A stretch of 64,000 nt of DNA from Parelaphostrongylus tenuis (taxonomy: Eukaryota > Nematoda > Chromadorea > Rhabditida > Metastrongylidae), in contig JAHQIW010004388.1 in NCBI GenBank assembly GCA_019055375.1, positions 113,208 through 177,207 of the forward strand, written 5' to 3'. Shown one piece after another: positions 1 to 12,603 of the stretch. The notes beneath the pieces are model-generated. The model saw only the letters and a list, made by a program, of their open reading frames with translations. It made no database searches and was not told where the DNA came from. Positions within the stretch are counted from its first letter, which is position 1, and every line of letters begins with the position of its first letter. The position numbers and the translations under genes are program-made.

Positions 1-1880
1 AGGTTTCATAACAAAAGTCGTGTAATAATGAAAAGCATGGACGCCGTTGCGCAGTGAGGATAGATGTCGACTTTGTCTGCTCAGAATCATGTCTGCTTAT
101 TCGCTGGAAGCTTCTTCCTCTCATTCAAGCTGCTTTTATGTTCGATCAGTTGACAGGGATTGTACGTAAGGAAGAAGCTGGCTAGCTGAGCTCTATGAAT
201 ATTCTAGCCAGAAATTGCCGATTTTGATTGGCACGCAATTTGAATTTTGGTCAAGCTACCTTAGTCTTAGTAATATTCCGACAATACTGCAAAAGAAACG
301 AATATGGGCATCACAGTAGATGACATTCATTACTAAGTTGCCATATTATTGTGAATTGTTTGCAACATTTGAGGTAGTGACAAAAACTTGTGGCAGTGCC
401 AGGGCAATCACTACTTAAGTAACAATTGATCGCAGCTGAGTAGAATCATAAGACGGTATTTCATCCAAATGGGAAGCAGGAGTCACATGATTCTTGGAAA
501 ATAAGCTATTGAAGTGTCATATATCACTTATCACCTTTCCTACTTGCGTTAACAATTTTTGTCCATTCAATAGTACATGAGCACTCTCTTGCCATATTTA
601 TTCCAAAAACTCGATTTCATTGTCATTTGGTCAACAAATCGTAATACATGTCTTACGGACAAACTTCGCAGAAGACGGTGATTGCTTTGCGAATTTGAAA
701 ATGGTCCCTGTACTTGAGAGAATGCAATGATCAAATGAAACTTCGCTGTTTCTTCTAATGAGGCTAGCCACAAGACATGAAAAACGGTTCGTAGGCTCTA
801 CTTTGGTGCTGACACAAAGAAGCGTTTGTGATTTGAGGAGCACCATACTACGACAAATGATGTTTCAGCAGGCATCTCAACTTCGACTCAACGCCAGCAA
901 TTGCATAGGTATTAAGATTTTCGCACTGTTCATTGCATTATACTGAGCCATTATCCCATGTATTTTCAAGTGCTTCGCGATAATGAGGTTTATGGAGGTA
1001 TTCACTACGATTGAAAAGATAGTCTACATCTTTTGCTTTTTTCATGTTTCTCAAACTATTTACGCAATAAAGCCGCTGTGCAACTACGGAATATTGAAGC
1101 TTTTGTCTTTCTACTTGAAATCCCCACTATCTCCTCATACTATCAGGCATATCTCATGTTGATCGTGCATTGCTCCATGTATGCGACTTCATTGATGTCG
1201 TGGCCGTTTATCCACACATAGCTAATATCCGCAAGGCATCCAACATGACATGTCCCAATGACCTTGTGACATTTCCGCCAATCCCAGGCCAAAGTAGTCC
1301 CACTCCACTCATCTGCACTCTGCCGGCGTTAACTTTTCCTGTTCTCTACTCGATACCGTAAACTCCAGTTGCTGAGCTTTTCCATCATATAAGCACCAGT
1401 TACATAATAGGTCTGTAGATTTACAATACACCATGAATCTACAGTAGAGACCTCTGTGTTATTGCAAGATCAGCTTGTATTACACATAACTGTAGACCAG
1501 GCTACTGTATACATTGTGTGCACAATTACTGAATCCCTTGTAGTTGCTAGCTATGTCTTAATATTATTAAATAAAAACTAAATCACTCAATTTTGAGATT
1601 ACAAACTGCAAAGCTACAAAACCCCCTCGTGGTAGGTATGAAGAGCAGAAGCACACAACAACACAAGCTGAATAAAATAGAGTGTGTTGAAGGCTTGTGA
1701 AAAATTCAGCCTAATCAATACCCTAGGCGCTAAGTTTTAGTTGCTCATTTGAAGGTTCTGTCTTCATAACGTAATGTAACTGAATATGATAAAAAAGCCT
1801 TCACGATAAGACACAACGACCGAGCTTGATTTTTTCGCAGCGGAACGACGAATTCTTTGAACGAGTTGGAAACTACTTAG
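1..1880. other. No recognisable gene
   Basis: I see only short open frames on both strands, with no domain, no convincing splice chain and no clear repeat boundary. The frames at 1,033-1,361 (+) and 567-846 (-) have no recognisable similarity. Confidence 0.4.
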
Positions 1881-2129
1881 ACTTATGAAAAAGACTTTCA
1901 TCTATGATTATACATTACCAATAATCACATTTATTGCGCGGTTTCTGGAACTTCTTGCAATCGCCTCACTTCCTCACCACCAAAGAAGTCTTCAAACATT
2001 TTGTGTGTTCTTTACTTGCTACTTGAAGATTTTTGTCCTCGTTATGAATACTGCAGAATGCTTTCCGAGACGATTCTCTTTGCGATCTCCCGCATATGTT
2101 CGATTATGTGTACTTAAGTATATACAGGT

Positions 2130-2710
2130 ACAATTTGCCTAATCTCTTGCAAAAGGTGCAGCGAAAAACACGCTGCAACATGAGTAAGTCACTTTGTTGA
2201 GGATGAAAGAACACGTAGATGAGTAGCATAACATTAGGCCATGTACCCCTCTAGTTTCGCACAGGACACAGACGAGTAACGAAGAGGATTTTGAAGTAGA
2301 AGTCACTATTCTTGCACAGAAACATAAAAGATCAGCGCATAAGATTTTAGAAGCGATCTGGATAAGCACCTTCAGTTCAGACATGAACCGCAGGGAAGAA
2401 TGCTTCGTAATCGCCCGTGATAAGGGACATTATATAAGGCTGTCATTTTGATGAGGCAGGTTATTTAATTGTCGGTGTGATTCCTTCCCGGTTGGTCTAC
2501 ACTTGAACAAATCAGCGGTGAATTCATAAAAGGCGGTAAACATAAAAGGGCTGCTTAGTGCTTGATGTAATGAATTGTGTATTTGATGTTTTATTCTTTA
2601 ATGAAGTAATGAAGGTTTCCGGCTGCTTGGACCGCGAAAACATGATCTTTTCAGGCTCTGAAAGAGGCAAAATCGTCAAAATTCTGCCCGTTTGAATAGA
2701 TATATTGTAA
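2130..2710 (+). mobile_element. Penelope-like element relic, GIY-YIG C-terminus and 3' part
   Basis: Translation of 2,270-2,410 reads DFEVEVTILAQKHKRSAHKI followed by LEAIWIS and MNRREECFVIARD. This is the C-terminal part of the GIY-YIG nuclease found downstream of the reverse transcriptase in Penelope-like elements, and is also present at 5.8 kb and 36.0 kb here. The rest to about 2,710 matches the 3' non-coding part of those copies. The reverse transcriptase is missing and frames are broken, so it is a dead, strongly diverged 5'-truncated copy. Confidence 0.6.
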
Positions 2711-3249
2711 AAATTCATGATCGGCTCATAAAGACAAAAAAAGGTTCTACCAAAGAATGTCGAAAATAGTAAATGTCTGTTTTGAGAATCACTATGCTCA
2801 CACTTAGGGTTGTTCTGTGGGATACTCTGGAATTCGACAATAAACAACACGTCAACATTTTTCTACACACAGGGATTGTGTGGGAAGGAAACGAATCTTA
2901 AATATGCTCGTTCCCGCACGAACATTGGAAACGGGCTGCCTAAGTATGCCACTATTTAATGCCCTATGTATTCAGTTGCCTTCTTCTATTCAACTATTTC
3001 TCTTCAAACGTCAACGAATTTCTCGTGCCGAAATGTAGCCATCTTTTGCTTTGTTATTGCTCTCGATTCCGTTTTTGGGGTGTAAAATAGTTCTTCCAAC
3101 ACTCCAAGTACAACACATTTATCTCACATTTTCTATTCAAGCATTTGACATACTGACAGAAAATGTCAGTAGTGTTCAAAATAGCTACAATTTCACACAC
3201 TAAAAAAACAGAACAATTGTGTAGTCTTATACATAAGTATAAAATAGTA

Positions 3250-3540
3250 TTTGATGGGTAAGGTGCATTACGAGCCTATGTGATCTCCTTCCGCTGTTCT
3301 CCACTTGAATTATTCGGTGGGACACATATAAAAAGGGATGAGTATGGATTTTGTGCTAAATGAGAATTGATGTCGAGGTCTGGTGATTTTTTAAAGGGAT
3401 AATGGAGGTATTGGACTGATTGGATTGCTTGAGAATTTGATCTTTCCAGGCTCTGAAGAAGGCGAACTGTCGAAACGTCAGCTGTCAATTAAAGTTTAAT
3501 GTAACACCTCGTGTTTGGCTTGAAGAAGAAAATGAGGAAG
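3250..3540 (+). mobile_element. Penelope-like element 3' fragment
   Basis: This stretch matches the non-coding 3' end of the copies at 6.0-6.3 kb (+) and 35.5-35.8 kb (-). Shared parts are the CTCCTTCCG and CACATATAAAAAG segments, the 'ctctgaagaaggcgaactg' motif, and the 'cgaaacgtcagctgtcaa' motif near the end. No coding part is kept. Confidence 0.55.
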
Positions 3541-3544
3541 TATA

Positions 3545-5480
3545 ATGAATCTCGCCGAGATCAATAGACAGTCGGTCTTGGGAAATACTGAAAAGACATT
3601 TTTATAACCGAAACGACATCGCTGATAGTACGCACTGTGCATACATTCGAATTTTAGTTGTATGAAAATAAAATTCTAAACCTTAAGCATAAAACATTCG
3701 GCAAGTAAATACCATATAAGCAGTACTCCTCAAGTGGGACTGCAGTTCTTCTGTAATTGTTCATATTCCTGCTGGAACTTTTCTTCTGTGCATCGGTTAT
3801 TATCTGAAAGTAATTGTCTTTCTAAATTCTTTTACTTCCGTCATGTTTACATGTCAGCTTTGTTCTGAACGTAGATTTTCGGCTCTGTGTGAATCAAGCG
3901 ATTAGTTTGCTAGCGTAATAATTTCTTGAACGCTTACGTTGGCAGTCATGTTGATAATGAAAAGCAAGGAGATACAAAATCTAATTTGGGTCCACAATGG
4001 TGAACGTCTGAATTTCATTTGTGAAATCTGCTCCTTTCTACCTTTTCAGTTGAGTTTAGAGCTATTTCTTACTACAACATTCTGCTACATATAACAAATG
4101 TTATTATTTCAATATAGATAACAGCCTAAACGATTTTTGAGAAATACTTACGGGTGATTCGGCAGTAAGTGGCCGGTACTGTTCACATCAAGGTTTTCCA
4201 TATTTGGTGGCATTGCACAGCATGATAATGCTCTTGCAGTTTTGCTGCCATATCGTGCTCCAAAAATCGTCGCTCGTTTTATTTATGAGACCCTAAATCA
4301 AATTTGCATAAGTGGTAATACCATTTCCTCGTGTTTGTTATACTATTGATGCAGCTTTGGTACCTGTACAACTACATCCAGTGTAGAGGTTGCTTGGGAC
4401 GATAGCCAATTTTTTTTCCATGTGTGCATTAGAAAATTTGTTTGTTTTTGAAATTTATCAAGTATAGAAAACACATTTTCCCAAATTACATCAGACATCT
4501 TTGCTTTGGATGTTTCATAAGCATAGTAATAAATTTAACACGTAAGCCTCTAGCAGCAAATTATGCAAACGGAAAGTGCATGAATTGTAGTCGATGCATA
4601 TGGTCTACTCTATATCCATCTTATTTATCTAAATTAGTACCCATTACGACTTATACACCAAGCCAACTTTGGTGGACGATTTCTGGCTAACCGGTCTATA
4701 CGTATTGTTGACTTATGAGCGATATTTCAGATATTTAACATTTCTCTAATTCACTGTTAAACATCAAAGAAAATTAATGGACACCAGATAAGTCTCCTTC
4801 TTTTCCGTCACAAAGTTTTTGACAACTCTAGAGAGACGTCATGTAATACGGTTAGTATATACTAAGAATTAGATGAATTTGAGAGTAACATTCGTTCGAA
4901 ATGATTATTTCAAGAAAACATGGGAAAAGTTGAAGAGGAAATCCACAAGTGTTGACCTTTTTGGATCTCGCATTCGTATTTGTGCCTCTACCGGTTAGGA
5001 AAAAAGGCCTTCAGAAGAAAGAGGAGCTAGTGTCATGCTGTTTAGAACTTCCGCACTTCCATTAGACCAAATCTGCTATCTTTTCCAACAAAATGATGCT
5101 TCCGTCTATTGTCGACAAAGGGGTTGCTGGTGTGATTATTCATCATGGTTAATCGTTTTTATCGTCATGGACTACAGTAACCTAATATCTTTGTATGTTG
5201 TCAATGTAATTGCCGCTAAATGAATATTGAGAGCTTAGTGAATTGCTGTGATCACATACCTGTGTACAAATGAATTGTCCTGATCCGCTACCTTTGTCCA
5301 GTTCGCATTGATATATTCACAACACCCTTCAGGCCACTTCAATAGAACACATGATGAGTCGATGCACTGGATTTTCTTGATCTGTTGTCAGTCGTCTTTC
5401 TATCTGCGTCCCATCGTCTTGAAAAGTGTTCGCCACAGCTGAATGAATAAATGATGGATTTTACTTTTCTAAATTCAAAA
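3545..5480. other. No recognisable gene
   Basis: AT-rich sequence with short open frames only (for example 4,442-4,690 and 5,035-5,223, both +). I see no domain or splice-supported exon. A diverged Penelope-like 3' motif may lie at about 5,500-5,540. Confidence 0.35.
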
Positions 5481-5649
5481 TGAATTAATCTGATCGGCTC
5501 TGATGGAGAGGAAATGCGTCAAAGTATTAGCCGAATGAATTTGTTTGATAACAATTTCGTGATACTGGCTCAGTTAGCAATGAAGATATGATTGATAAGT
5601 AAGTTCAATGTTAGAGGAAGGTCGGTTATCAAATTATTATAAAGCTCTT

Positions 5650-6300
5650 GCAAGCCGATGATCACACCGACTTCTATAGGATGAATTTTCAACGGAAAAC
5701 AGCGTAGCGATAAATGTATTGGCGAAACGGGTAGGCCGCTCTATGCCTGCATAGAAGAACACCTAACTGACAAACGTCTCAATAGACGGAACACCCCGTT
5801 AGAGATGCGTAGACAACAGAAACACGACGGAGTTGATTTTGAGATCGAAGTCATCACCATCCTTGCGCATGAATAAAAAACATCAGCGCAAAAAATTCTA
5901 GAAGCACTCTGCATTAACACCACCAATCCAACTATTAACCGCAGGAAGGAATGCCTCGTTATCACTCGTGATTTGAGTCAGTAAATAAGACTGTTGTTTC
6001 GATGGGCAAGGTGCATTACGAGCCTATGTGGTCTCCTTCCGGTGATCTCCACTTGAGTCATTCAGTGTAACACATATAAAAAGCGGTGAGTATGTTGAGA
6101 GTCGATTTTGTGCTTGATGGGATTGATATCTAGGTCTGGTGATTTTTTCTAGAGGAGTAAAGGAGGTGTTTAACTGATTGGATTGCGGACAATTTGACCT
6201 TTCCAGTCTCCGAAGAAGGCGAACTGCCGAAACGTCAGCTGTCAAATAAAGTTCAATATAATACCTTGTGTTTGGCTCAAAGAAGTAAATTAGGAAAACA
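5650..6300 (+). mobile_element. Penelope-like element, 5'-truncated, GIY-YIG domain
   Basis: The plus strand from about 5,700 reads CIGETGRPLYACIEEHL, then NRRNTPLEM, then QQKHDGVDFEIEVITILAH, and after a stop KILEAL and INRRKECLVITRD. This is the GIY-YIG endonuclease module of EN-type Penelope-like retroelements; the signature CIGETGR and the arginine/glutamate of the second motif are visible. A TAA interrupts the domain, so the copy is inactive. The 3' non-coding part to 6,300 is shared with 3.25-3.54 kb and, inverted, with 35.5-36.1 kb. Confidence 0.72.
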
Positions 6301-6589
6301 GTCATTATCACTTGATAATCAGGAAAACAGTCATTATCACTGGATAATCATTATCATGACCAGCCGTTTTTCATGAATGAGGCATTGCCTGGTGAAATTT
6401 TCATTTGAGCGGTGCTCCTCCGACAAAGATAATTTCTATTTAAATATCTCAGATTCTCATTCTTGGTCGGGCGTATTCAAAACAAAAAAAGTATATGTAT
6501 CTTCACTGTATTATACTGGCGAACAGAGAGCGCGCAAAGCCTAGAGCTTGAGGTCCATCGCAATGCATTCAAACTATATGCCACACGAT

Positions 6590-6880
6590 CATTTTTGAGC
6601 CATGCATATCGTGTGGTCTGTTAATGAAAGGGCTGACTTACAGAGCCCGATACACGTGTTTCGATCTTGCAGTCTCGTCAGTCGGGCAGTTATCCTTTGT
6701 CGTCTTTTGCTAATCTCTGTGGATGTTCCTTCCCCACACTAAGAGTTATAGACGACAAACGGTTCAAACTCTACGTCCAGTGAAATTATCACCGAACACA
6801 GAGTGTTCTACACTCGATTGCTCGTGGCTAGTATATTCAATATATTTTTGTCTCGTTTTTTGCCTTCTTCTTGAACGTTG
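6590..6880 (+). mobile_element. Fold-back repeat family, half copy
   Basis: This has the family pattern also seen at 8.4, 16.7, 26.9, 33.3 and 35.1 kb: 'gagccatgcat', then 'gtggtctgtta', then 'acacgtgtttcg', then a stretch ending 'cactcgattgctcgtggct'. It abuts a tRNA-derived repeat at 6,880. No coding capacity. Confidence 0.5.
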
Positions 6881-7135
6881 TAGAGTACTGGTTGAGCGAG
6901 TCTCCTTGCATTCACGAGGATAGCTTGGTTGTGGCACTCCATAAGGTGTTGCTGTTGACAACCAGAGAAAGTTGGGGGAGGGAGAGTGGATCTCGGTTTC
7001 ACGTGCGTCACGACGAGCATCACAACCATCCGGCCCACGGCGCCTCCCACTGTTGCACAATAGGATTTCACCGGCGCGATATTTAGCACTGCCCCCCCCC
7101 AAGAAGGGGAGACAGTGGTTCGAATCTCGTGTGAC
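6880..7135 (-). repeat. tRNA-derived repeat (Ser/Leu-like head), family B
   Basis: Read on the minus strand it carries a GCCGTGGCC(G)AGT-like segment resembling the tRNA A box of Ser/Leu type. Related copies lie at 9.0 kb (+), 16.3-16.6, 18.35-18.5 and 53.5-53.67 kb. A B-box-like 'ggttcgaatc' occurs near 7,110 (+), but no full tRNA cloverleaf folds. A run of C occurs at about 7,092-7,100. Confidence 0.5.
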
Positions 7136-7429
7136 ATTCAAACTTTTGCATGTCTTTCAACATTTTTAGGTATGATTATACTTCACAGAGAGGAAGTACA
7201 GCAGAGAAAGACAATCAAAATGGTGCACATCGACTGTTATGATACTTTGTATTAATGCGAGAAGTTATCTACGACGTATTGAATGTATAGATGCCGAAGT
7301 AATAAAGCAATGTGGAATATTGTTTACTATTCTAACAGATGGAAATACCAAATGCTGGCAGTATATGGTCGGTAAATGACATCTATCTCTTTGCGGACAA
7401 TGAGGGCCATTTTGACCTCAAATTTTTGC

Positions 7430-7870
7430 GAGTCTTTTTTCTCTTTACAAAGCTTCTAATCTTGAATTTAAGAAATCATCCAAAATCTTGAATTTCGAGG
7501 GATCCAAAACTTTGTTTTGTTTTCAAAAAGCTTTTGCCGTACGGTGTAGCAGCAAGAATAAAATTATTGTCACATTCGATCTGTCTTGTTTGCAGCTAGA
7601 GTCTCTGACTCGTTTTCACTCGGACTACACAAGATTATTCGCTAGCTCAAACCTCAGTGAATTGTAAGCCTAAACTGGTTCTCGAAAAAAACTCCATAGC
7701 ACACTAAAAGAGCGAAAATAAAATTACTTTTCATACTTCGAATTTTTTTTGCAAATAATAGTTCTATATGCACAAAAAGTAAGCAGACGTGTAGGGAAAA
7801 TCATGCTCTATCGGAGCGATGCTAAGAACCTGATGTAACCGAAGCGACGGAAAAAAATCTTTGTTGAAGA
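7430..7870. repeat. Unclassified dispersed repeat, family H
   Basis: Contains the motif pair 'gctagctcaaacctcagtg' and an 'agagcgaaaataaaattac' block. Variants recur at 20.9-21.8, 40.0-40.9, 44.4-45.0, 48.2-48.8, 50.3-51.0, 52.0-52.7, 58.5-59.1, 60.6-61.3 and 63.7-64.0 kb. No coding capacity or termini are recognised. Confidence 0.35.
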
Positions 7871-8329
7871 ACGAAAATCGCGCGATACTGACAATATTGA
7901 TTATGCTATCGCCTGCAAAGGTTTATAATATACAGCAGGTAGCACATACACAAAACAAATAGAGCGCTCCATAAATAGATTTCATTTGAAAAAAAGTCAA
8001 GAAAAAAAATTCAAAAAAATTCAATACCTTGAGAAAGAAAACTAGAGATCAGTGGCGAAAAACTCTGTGTGATGGATGGTGTTGATTCAAAGTCGCCACG
8101 GGTCCATTGCTCTGCGTTCCATACGGGCGAAAGTGGTTGCGTAGAGTACAACATTTGCTCGTAATCACTTTGGATCAAACCTCCAAAAGACATGCGTGCT
8201 ACATTATTGGTCAATTTTCCTACCACCTTTGAAACGTCATGTTGTAAACTTCGTATCCAGAATTCTCATATTCTGTCTTAGTCATGCAACCCATTTGCTA
8301 TCGTGGATGATCTTCATGGTTTTAGCTTC

Positions 8330-8935
8330 TGTTTCGTGTCTAAAAAACATTTATAATGTTTAATATTCCGACAATTATCTTTTGAACCATGAATGTGGTC
8401 TGTTATGAGCAATTATAGAGCCTAATACACGTGTCCGGCCTTGGCAGCCTCCTCAATTAGGCAGTGCCCTTCGTCTTAGTCAATCGTCTTGGGGAGAACT
8501 CAACCCCTTCACATAGAGTAGACGGCGACGTACTATTTACATGTACCATCCAGTGAAAGAATTCTCTAGATGAGCCAAGTTTCTACGCTCTATTGCTCCT
8601 GGCTGGTATTTATGAGATATCATACCGTTCGCTTCGAGTGTTTTCTCAAGACCAAGAGCAATCGAGCGTAAAACACTTCCCATCTAGTGATTTCTTTCAT
8701 TTGACGGCATGAGTAAATAGCGCGTCGTCGTCTTCTCCATGTAAGGAGGTTTGGTTCTCCCAAGAGGATTGGCTAAGACGAAGGATACTGCCCATTTGAG
8801 GAGGCTGTCAAGGCCGATCACGTGTATTAGGCTCTGTAAGTGCTCACAACAGACCACGTGCATGGCTCAAAGGATAATTATCGACCATGTTGAAGTGGTC
8901 ATAAGAAAATACTCTAAACGTACGATATGATATCT
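8330..8935. mobile_element. Fold-back (long inverted repeat) element
   Basis: Segment 8,395-8,540 reappears inverted at about 8,715-8,875: 'tctgttatgagc', 'cctaatacacgtgt', 'cttcgtcttagtcaatc' and their reverse complements 'gattggctaagacgaag', 'acacgtgtattagg', 'gctcacaacaga'. The unit can form a long imperfect hairpin of about 200-nt arms. No transposase is present, so it is non-autonomous. It is the best-preserved full fold-back unit outside the large palindrome. Confidence 0.65.
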
Positions 8936-9004
8936 ATGGTTTGTTTACGATTATTTTTGATTCCTTGTCTTGATATAGAATTTCACACTATTGGAGTCAC
9001 ATGC

Positions 9005-9150
9005 CTGAGCGGGCCGTGGTCGAGTAGTTGTGTTGCTCATCGCGGCAAGTGTAAAACCAAGCTTCACTTCTAAACCTCTCCGGCAGTCAACAGTAACACC
9101 TTGGCTCGCTTGAGCAATGTTCGCTACATTCTAAAGAAAGACAAATTAAC
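9005..9150 (+). repeat. tRNA-derived repeat, family B
   Basis: Reads 'gggccgtggtcgagtagt', close to the A-box region of a Ser/Leu-type tRNA, followed by 'aaaaccaagcttcact' as in the minus-strand copies at 16.4 and 53.6 kb. It is diverged and too irregular to be a working tRNA gene. Confidence 0.5.
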
Positions 9151-9299
9151 GAACTGAATACTTTTGTAAAGACTCTGACTGTGAAAATTGATTGGCGGTA
9201 TCGGGGAAGAAGTACACCTTCAAGATTCAATTAAATCTAACAGTTCATGTGAGATTCTCGATTGAAACTTAGAGCTCTCGCATTCGGCTTCATTTGAAA

Positions 9300-9392
9300 A
9301 ATGTCAATCCACTGGCTTGAAACCTCGTGAGGTCGCAAAATAGTCGATTAAAAGTGCGACATATATACGTGCATGAATATGTATGTATGCAT

Positions 9393-9425
<33 letters not shown>

Positions 9426-9775
9426 ATATATCTACATGTATGTACGCATATGTGCATATACGTGCGTACATGCATGCGTACACGTACGTGTGTACATACA
9501 CATATACATATACACTAGCGTGATAGCCGTAAGCCAAGCGAACGACTATCGACAACCAATCAACCTGAAAGAACGCCACGGCGATCATTTCGGCGTATGT
9601 TAAGTATAAATAGTTCGACATCGATTGCTCTGTCTAGGAGGTATGTTTTCTTTCTATAGAACTGACTGAACTGAAATACACCGTGCTACTGATGAGGCCA
9701 AAACGTCGAAATACGCGTCTAGCATCTTATAAATGCCATAGCAGACCTCATGAAAGACTTGAAGTATGCTGCCAT
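9300..9775 (-). mobile_element. Element X: short repeat with an internal alternating pyrimidine-purine tract
   Basis: Read on the minus strand it begins with 'gaggtctgctatggc' and 'gatgctagacgcgt', continues through 'cctcatcagtagcacggtgt', and ends with the tract at 9,359-9,512 and a 'cgactattttgcgacctca' tail. The same order occurs on the plus strand at 53,127-53,820, which identifies a single mobile unit rather than an isolated microsatellite. No protein is encoded. Confidence 0.55.
9359..9512. repeat. TA/TG/CG-rich alternating pyrimidine-purine tract
   Basis: Nearly every step alternates pyrimidine and purine (TATGTATGCATTACATATAT and similar, with TACGTGCG stretches), including about 28 bp of pure (AT)n. 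Such DNA can adopt Z-form or cruciform structures. Apparent tyrosine/isoleucine-rich open frames here are artefacts of the repeat. Confidence 0.8.
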
Positions 9776-9787
9776 TCGACCTCATTT

Positions 9788-10025
9788 AGAACCGTTTCAG
9801 ATGATTGAACACATATTTGGCTTTCATAAGGACACATAATGGCCGCCGATATTGCTAACATGTCTGACCACCATCCTCCTAGACAAGTCTAGTTCCATGA
9901 ACTGGCCCTAGAAGGATGCAGGATTGGTGAGCCAATGATGTGAGGTCGAACACTCGAGCATCGCTTGCGGCGATCACGTGAGTATCACAGAGCACCTCCT
10001 ATCACTGCGTCATACGCGCTCGCCA
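9788..10025 (-). repeat. tRNA-derived SINE, family A
   Basis: On the minus strand it starts near 10,020 with a 'gcgtatgacgcagtgata'-like head and 'ggaggtgctctgtgat', and ends with a diverged 'ggcc...gaaagccaaatatgtg' tail. Best-preserved copy for comparison: 34,286-34,588. Confidence 0.6.
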
Positions 10026-10029
10026 CCAA

Positions 10030-11450
10030 CAGCTGACTACCAGCAATATATCATGAAAGGTGATTCGTTCAGCATCAAGCACTTTAGAAAAGAAACCTTC
10101 ATGTGTCCACTTCCTGTCAGTTAGATGTGAAATACCCTATTAAAGTCAGTACAGCAGGAAAGGCGAACCTCGTTCCAAAGTTTGTTACCATATATGACTA
10201 TTACTAATTATTATCTCATAAGAACCATAATGCTTAAGTAGTACCTTCACCAACTGTGCCTCCGATTTCATTGAATTGTGATTTTCAGACGTGGACAACT
10301 TCTCCTTAGGTCGTGACTTGACTTGTTTGCCTGCAGCTTCACCTAAGCATCACTCATTATTACATAAGACTAGAAACAGAGAAGAGATTTTGAATTTTTT
10401 ACCATTACCTTAAATATGGCCACTTGAAGCTGCTGGATGGGGGTTAGAATTGAGAGTTTCAAGATGGCAGGTTTCTCCACCATGGACGTTCCGATATTCC
10501 TCAGAGCTGGCACCATTCAAAGCGCTATTATGACCTCATAGAAAATCTTCGCATTAGTGGCGAATTACTTCATTCTAATGGCTACTCTATTCTCGGGTAC
10601 CATGAAGAATTCCGTGACTGTGTCCATTTCCAACTCCATGATTATGCCATGATCTAACATCATTTAATTCCCAAGTACTTTTCCATTATCTCCAATCATT
10701 TTTTCAATGCTTCTGAAACGGAACTTCTTTTGCCTTTTCCTCATACTTCTAGTAATCGTTTGATAATTTGATTCTCGGTGATTCCAATGATGTGCTAATA
10801 TCTTTCCAAGAGAAGCCTAATGTGCTGCAGCACCCACAATGAACTAATTTTTACACTGAGAGCGTTATCGCGCTTACTTTCGTCCTTTATTTGAAGACTT
10901 TTTGCGCTCCGTAAAAATTTCGAGGTTTCTCATATCAGAACTGTAAAAGAAATTTTGCGTTCCATAGGCTCAAGCTTTTATTCTTATTCTATACCGTCAA
11001 GCAAACCTGCTACAATGTCTGAGCTTAGGAATGTAGAAATTCATCCTCTTGCCGATGATTTCAGTGTTTTTTTGAAGGACTTTTCAGAAGCCAAACTTAG
11101 CTTCAAAATCGTAAAACTTTATGTAATCAAATAACCAACAGAGGTCTGTTAAAAGACCATTCACAAATAGGCGTCTCTGTGCCATTTGTTACGAATTATG
11201 AACTCCCATGATCAGCAGTTCACACACCCAGCCCGTCCAAAACTGCGCGCCAAGGGTACCAAAATTTGGAAAGTGTTCTACAGGAATCAATAAGTTAGAT
11301 ACCGGCTTTGTCTGTAGGTACTATTTGCATCACAGTCCTTTAATTCAGAGCAGTTCAGTTTAGATTATTAAACATTTTCAGTCTAAAAGTGATTTATTAT
11401 GTATAGTAAACATGTAAACATGTACGAACTAATTATCCGTATATTAATCA
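10030..11450. other. No recognisable gene
   Basis: Both strands show only short frames. I recognise neither protein domains nor members of the repeat families seen elsewhere. Confidence 0.35.
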
Positions 11451-11454
11451 TATT

Positions 11455-12220
11455 ATACGGCGGCGGGATAGCGCAATGGTTAGTGATTTGATGTATGAGG
11501 AAGCAAAATCCTTATTCGGTCCTCTACTACAACACTCTCTTGCAGTCAATCAACGAGCGCTTTGAGGTGCACCTTAGTTCGGCTACCTCTGAGATTGCAA
11601 GGAGGATCGTCTCGATCGCATTTTGCGAAGTCCATAAAGAAGGCGAAATCTTCAAGCAACAATTGAAGTTGGAACGCTTTTGATCTAAGACGTGGATTTA
11701 ACCCACGTTTCTTCCATACCAGACCAAACCTGTCTAATGATGGTTGCAGGCAATTTCGTTAGTTTATTTCGATGAAAATGTGGTAGCAAAATGGTAGTGC
11801 AGTGATTGCGCACCCCATTTGGTATGGATGAATCGCGCGAGTTGAACTCTCACCTAGGGTCAGATGTTTTGCACATCACGCAACAGTCTCAGACGTACCC
11901 TACGTACATTAAGCTGTTCGTAGCTGATACTTGCCGCACCGTGACCGCTCAGCGAGGCCTTTGTCGCAATTTTGTGCTTTGCGCGTACAAATTGGAAGCA
12001 ATGCAAAGATCGACTTCGAGGACATGAATCGCAAAGGCTGAAGGATTGTGCAAACCTTTTGCTTCAGGAAGGACTCGAACGCGCATCCCACATTTCCCGC
12101 GAAGGCGTAGTAGAAGTGATGGTAAAACGGGTGTCAGTAGTGCAACAGGCGAGAGCACGCGCTCCCAGATAAATTGAGATACGGGTTCAAGTCCCGCCTA
12201 ACGCAAAAGTTTTGCGCAGC
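11455..12220. repeat. Cluster of tRNA-like box motifs
   Basis: Contains 'ggcgggatagcgcaatggt' (A-box-like, 11,460), 'ggtagtgcagtgattgcgca' (11,790), 'gcgttcgagtccttcc' on the minus strand (about 12,075) and 'cgggttcaagtcccgcc' (12,183). The last two are good B boxes, but none pairs with a properly spaced A box and stems, so I read them as tRNA-derived repeat debris. A 62-codon frame at 11,495-11,683 (+) is unidentified. Confidence 0.35.
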
Positions 12221-12269
12221 ACTCCACATCACTGCGTGTATCCTTAACGTCATAAAAAAGAGATAAACG

Positions 12270-12560
12270 ATAAAGCTTTTGGCGTTAATCAGTCCCTATG
12301 GGATGCACTATGCATTCGTCTTCAATTTTTAACTTCGCTTGAGATGACTGAATGCATATTTGGCCTTTACAATGTATCGCGGTAGCCACCCGCTGCATCG
12401 AGTCGCTGATGCTTATCCTTCCAGGCAAGTCTCAGAGTAGTGTGGCACCAATTTACCAACCTCATAAGGATGGATGGCTTAGTGAGCCATGAGCGCGACA
12501 TCGAACCATAGACCTTGTGTGCGACGCAGAGCACCTCTAGCCACTGCGCCACATTTTCTC
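12270..12560 (-). repeat. tRNA-derived SINE, family A
   Basis: The minus strand begins near 12,560 with 'aatgtggcgcagtggcta' (A box) followed by 'gaggtgctctgcgtcgcac' and 'ggttcgatgtcgcgctcat' (B box region). It ends near 12,275 with 'ggcgttaatcagtcc' reversed, as in 34,286-34,588. It lies just upstream of a mariner relic. Confidence 0.75.
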
Positions 12561-12603
12561 CTTGAACATCATGCCACCGTTAAAAGCTGTTGAATCAAAA
12601 TAA

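Noticed and set aside
6764..7141. Overlapping 109-125-codon frames on the minus strand
   Set aside because: They lie over a tRNA-derived repeat and fold-back element also found at other places with different frames.
12165..12205. Possible tRNA gene with a good B box
   Set aside because: No correctly spaced A box, acceptor stem or anticodon arm could be drawn.
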